Assembly: GCA_016936035.1 (NCBI GenBank)
Contig: JAFGPU010000455.1
Coordinates: 1 to 8,644 of the forward strand
Source of the DNA: Acidimicrobiales bacterium
GTDB lineage: Bacteria; Actinomycetota; Acidimicrobiia; Acidimicrobiales; VFJN01
Length of the DNA: 8,644 nucleotides
Reading direction: 5' to 3'
Shown: positions 7,088 through 8,644 of the stretch, piece after piece
How positions within the stretch are numbered: the stretch's first letter is position 1
Layout of the letters: each line of letters opens with the position of its first letter
Notes under the pieces: model-generated
Databases searched by the model: none
Told to the model about the DNA's origin: nothing
What the model saw: only the letters and a program-made list of their open reading frames with translations
Program-made: the position numbers and the translations under genes

Positions 7088-7975
7088 CGCGGCCCGCTGC
7101 CCCGCGGCGAGGTCAGCGTGCTCACCTACAACGTGGCCGGGCTGCCCCAGGAGATCTCCACCGAGAACCCCGAGGAGCACATCCCCCTCATCAGCCCGCT
7201 GCTGAACGAGTACGACATCGTCCTCACCCAGGAGGACTTCGACTGGTGGCAGGGCGTCGCCGGCACGCTCGACTTCGTGCACTACCACGAGCGCCTCCGG
7301 GCCGAGGCCACCCACGAGTACCGCAGCGAGCCGCACCCCGGCCCGGAGGCCGTCGGGCTCGACCCCGACAGCCGTCCCCTGCAGATCGGCGACGGCCTGG
7401 GCGTGCTGTCCCGCCTCCCGTTCACCGGCAACACCCGCGTGCCGTGGACGGGCTGCTTCGGCGGCTTCGACACCAGCGACGGCGGCGCGGCCGACTGCCT
7501 GGCGATGAAGGGCTTCGCCATGGTCACGCTCACGCTCGCCGACGGCGTCGAGGTCGACCTCTACACCCTGCACGCCGAGGCCGGGGGCACCGACGAGGAC
7601 CAGCGACTCCAGGCGCAGGACTTCGACGAGCTCGCCACGTTCATCGAGGACCACAGCGCGGGCCGGGCGGTGATCATCGGCGGCGACACCAACCTGCACA
7701 CCGACGACAGCCACCCGGACGCCGAGCGCGGGGCCGACACGGAGATCTGGGAGTCGTTCCTCGAGCGGACCGACCTGGCGGACGCCTGCACCGCTGCGAC
7801 CCGATGCGCCGAACCAGGGTCGATCGACAAGATCGCCTACCGCAGCGGCAGCGGCGTGAAGCTGGCCGCCACCTCGCACGACATGCCGCGGGAGCGGTTC
7901 ACCGCCCCCGACGGCGACGACCTGAGCGACCACCCACCGGTCGTCGTCGAGCTCACCTGGAAGGCCCGCCGCTAG
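6965..7975 (+). CDS. Secreted lipoprotein of the endonuclease/exonuclease/phosphatase family, sphingomyelinase-like
   Basis: Predicted exported phosphodiesterase or phosphatase of 336 residues, probably anchored in the outer leaflet of the membrane. The signal peptide has Arg12-Arg13, a hydrophobic core (15-29) and ATAAAC, making Cys30 the lipidation site; a Gly/Ser tether (34-41) follows. The catalytic domain shows the EEP metal and active-site motifs in order: LTYNVAG (53-59, Asn56), LTQED (87-91, Glu90), GDGLGVLSRLPF (142-153), YTLHAEAG (200-207, His203), GGDTN (239-243, Asp241 and Asn243), SIDKIAY (286-292) and LSDHPP (320-325, Asp322 and His323). All key residues are present, so it should be active. 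C164/C178 and C275/C281 could form disulfides. The VLTYNVAGLP opening and the C...DC..MKGF region resemble bacterial sphingomyelinase-like proteins, but the substrate (phospholipid, nucleic acid or sugar phosphate) cannot be read from sequence. It is divergent from hemL, convergent with hemB, and preceded by a TAAGGT box 7 bases before the ATG. Confidence 0.88.
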   Translation: MGERGDTSGRARRALVGGAVAVVLATAAACTTPGGGSGGGGRGPLPRGEVSVLTYNVAGLPQEISTENPEEHIPLISPLLNEYDIVLTQEDFDWWQGVAGTLDFVHYHERLRAEATHEYRSEPHPGPEAVGLDPDSRPLQIGDGLGVLSRLPFTGNTRVPWTGCFGGFDTSDGGAADCLAMKGFAMVTLTLADGVEVDLYTLHAEAGGTDEDQRLQAQDFDELATFIEDHSAGRAVIIGGDTNLHTDDSHPDAERGADTEIWESFLERTDLADACTAATRCAEPGSIDKIAYRSGSGVKLAATSHDMPRERFTAPDGDDLSDHPPVVVELTWKARR

Positions 7976-8003
7976 CTCGCGCGCGGTGCCCGGCGCAGGC
8001 TGC

Positions 8004-8644
8004 TCAGCGCAGGCGGTCGACGACGTCCCGGGCCGCGTAGGTGAGGATCATGTCGGCACCGGCCCGGCGGATGGCCGTCAGGTGCTCGACCATGACCGCA
8101 GGGCCGTCGATCCACCCCTTCTCGGCGGCGGCCTTGACCATCGCGTACTCGCCCGACACGTGGTAGGCGGCCAACGGCACGTCGACCTCGGATCGGACCG
8201 TCGCCAGGATGTCGAGGTAGGCCAGTGCCGGCTTGACCATGACCATGTCGGCGCCCTCGGCCAGGTCGGCCCTGATCTCCTCGAGGGCCTCGCGGGCGTT
8301 GCGCGGGTCCTGCTGGTAGCCCTTGCGGTCGCCGCCTCCCGCGATGGCGACGTCGACGGCGTCGCGGAACGGGCCGTACAGGGCCGACGCGTACTTGGCG
8401 CCGTAGGCCAGGATGGCGACCCCGGGGCGGTCGTCCTCGTCGAGGGCGTCGCGGATGGCGGCGACCTGGCCGTCCATCATGCCGCTGGGAGCGACCACGT
8501 CGGCACCCGCCGCCGCCTGGGCCTGGGCCACCTGGGCGTACAGGTCGATGGTGGCGTCGTTGTCGACGCAGCCCCTGTCGTCGACGAGCCCGCAATGGCC
8601 GTGGTCGGTGTACTCGTCGAGGCACAGGTCGGCCATGAGCACCA
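8004..8644 (-). CDS. hemB: Porphobilinogen synthase (5-aminolevulinate dehydratase), C-terminal part (cut by window edge)
   Basis: Cytoplasmic enzyme that condenses two 5-aminolevulinates into porphobilinogen, the first common step of tetrapyrrole synthesis and the step after HemL. The last 212 residues are visible; roughly the first third of the ~325-residue protein lies beyond the window. The codon at 8642 is an internal GTG (Val), not a start, because family members continue well upstream. Key features by fragment position: the metal loop LCLDEYTDHGHCG (6-18), VDNDAT (26-31), APSGMMDGQV (51-60), the first Schiff-base lysine Lys83 in YGAKYASALYGPF, DRKGYQ (105-110), the second Schiff-base lysine Lys137 in MVKPALAYLD, and VSGEYAM (162-168). 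The zinc triad is Cys7-Asp9-Cys17, not the three cysteines of E. coli; this C-D-C pattern is, as I recall, usual in actinobacteria. It ends 28 bases from the convergent lipoprotein gene, with no convincing terminator between them. Confidence 0.97.
   Translation of the reverse strand, partial: VLMADLCLDEYTDHGHCGLVDDRGCVDNDATIDLYAQVAQAQAAAGADVVAPSGMMDGQVAAIRDALDEDDRPGVAILAYGAKYASALYGPFRDAVDVAIAGGGDRKGYQQDPRNAREALEEIRADLAEGADMVMVKPALAYLDILATVRSEVDVPLAAYHVSGEYAMVKAAAEKGWIDGPAVMVEHLTAIRRAGADMILTYAARDVVDRLR

Noticed and set aside
6893..7933. Minus-strand open frame (346 codons) opposite the EEP gene
   Set aside because: No family motifs, biased composition, and complete overlap with a gene carrying an intact catalytic motif set.
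7976..8014. Possible terminator or repeat between the EEP gene and hemB: GCGCAGGC occurs twice (7993-8000 and 8007-8014)
   Set aside because: The best hairpin is four GC pairs with a mismatch and no T-run on either side, and an 8-base repeat is expected by chance at this GC content.

Overview
This is a very GC-rich window with dense, partly overlapping genes, frequent GTG starts and almost no intergenic space. These traits, the short 6-phosphogluconate dehydrogenase, the actinobacterial-style HemB metal motif and the TAnnnT boxes set a few bases before start codons all suggest a high-GC Actinomycetota. The class Acidimicrobiia (Iamia/Ilumatobacter-like) is my best guess. That placement is inferred from protein character and gene order; I could not run a search.

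Left part (1-4253, all minus strand, transcribed leftwards): a compact carbohydrate operon pgi-gnd-zwf. Both internal junctions overlap by 4 bases (GTGA and ATGA), and gnd and zwf each have a good Shine-Dalgarno sequence inside the preceding gene. Pgi interconverts glucose-6-P and fructose-6-P, Zwf oxidises glucose-6-P, and Gnd oxidatively decarboxylates 6-phosphogluconate, so the operon sits at the branch between glycolysis and the oxidative pentose phosphate pathway. No 6-phosphogluconolactonase, opcA, transaldolase or transketolase gene is in the window. About 50 bases after zwf, on the same strand, begins the N-terminal part of lgt (prolipoprotein diacylglyceryl transferase), cut by the window edge.

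Middle (4349-5620, plus strand): a gene divergent from pgi that encodes a polytopic membrane protein of 423 residues. It resembles GT-C type glycosyltransferases in layout, but I cannot assign a substrate. It converges on hemL with only 9 bases between the stop codons.

Right part: two tetrapyrrole genes on the minus strand, hemL (complete) and hemB (C-terminal part, cut by the window edge). HemL makes 5-aminolevulinate by the C5 route and HemB condenses two of these to porphobilinogen. Between them, on the opposite strand (6965-7975), lies a gene for a predicted secreted lipoprotein with an endonuclease/exonuclease/phosphatase (EEP) fold, closest in style to sphingomyelinase-like phosphodiesterases. 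Its lipidation would need an Lgt of the kind at the left edge.

The three transcription units that begin at 4349, 6883 and 6965 each have a TAnnnT box 6-9 bases before the start codon, which suggests leaderless or nearly leaderless mRNAs. I see no RNA genes, mobile elements, CRISPR arrays or prophage. This looks like a chromosomal housekeeping region, and I found no convincing new multi-gene system. The points most worth checking are the Pgi subtype and its missing C-terminal lysine, the Lgt residue at the essential-histidine position, and the two poorly characterised envelope proteins.
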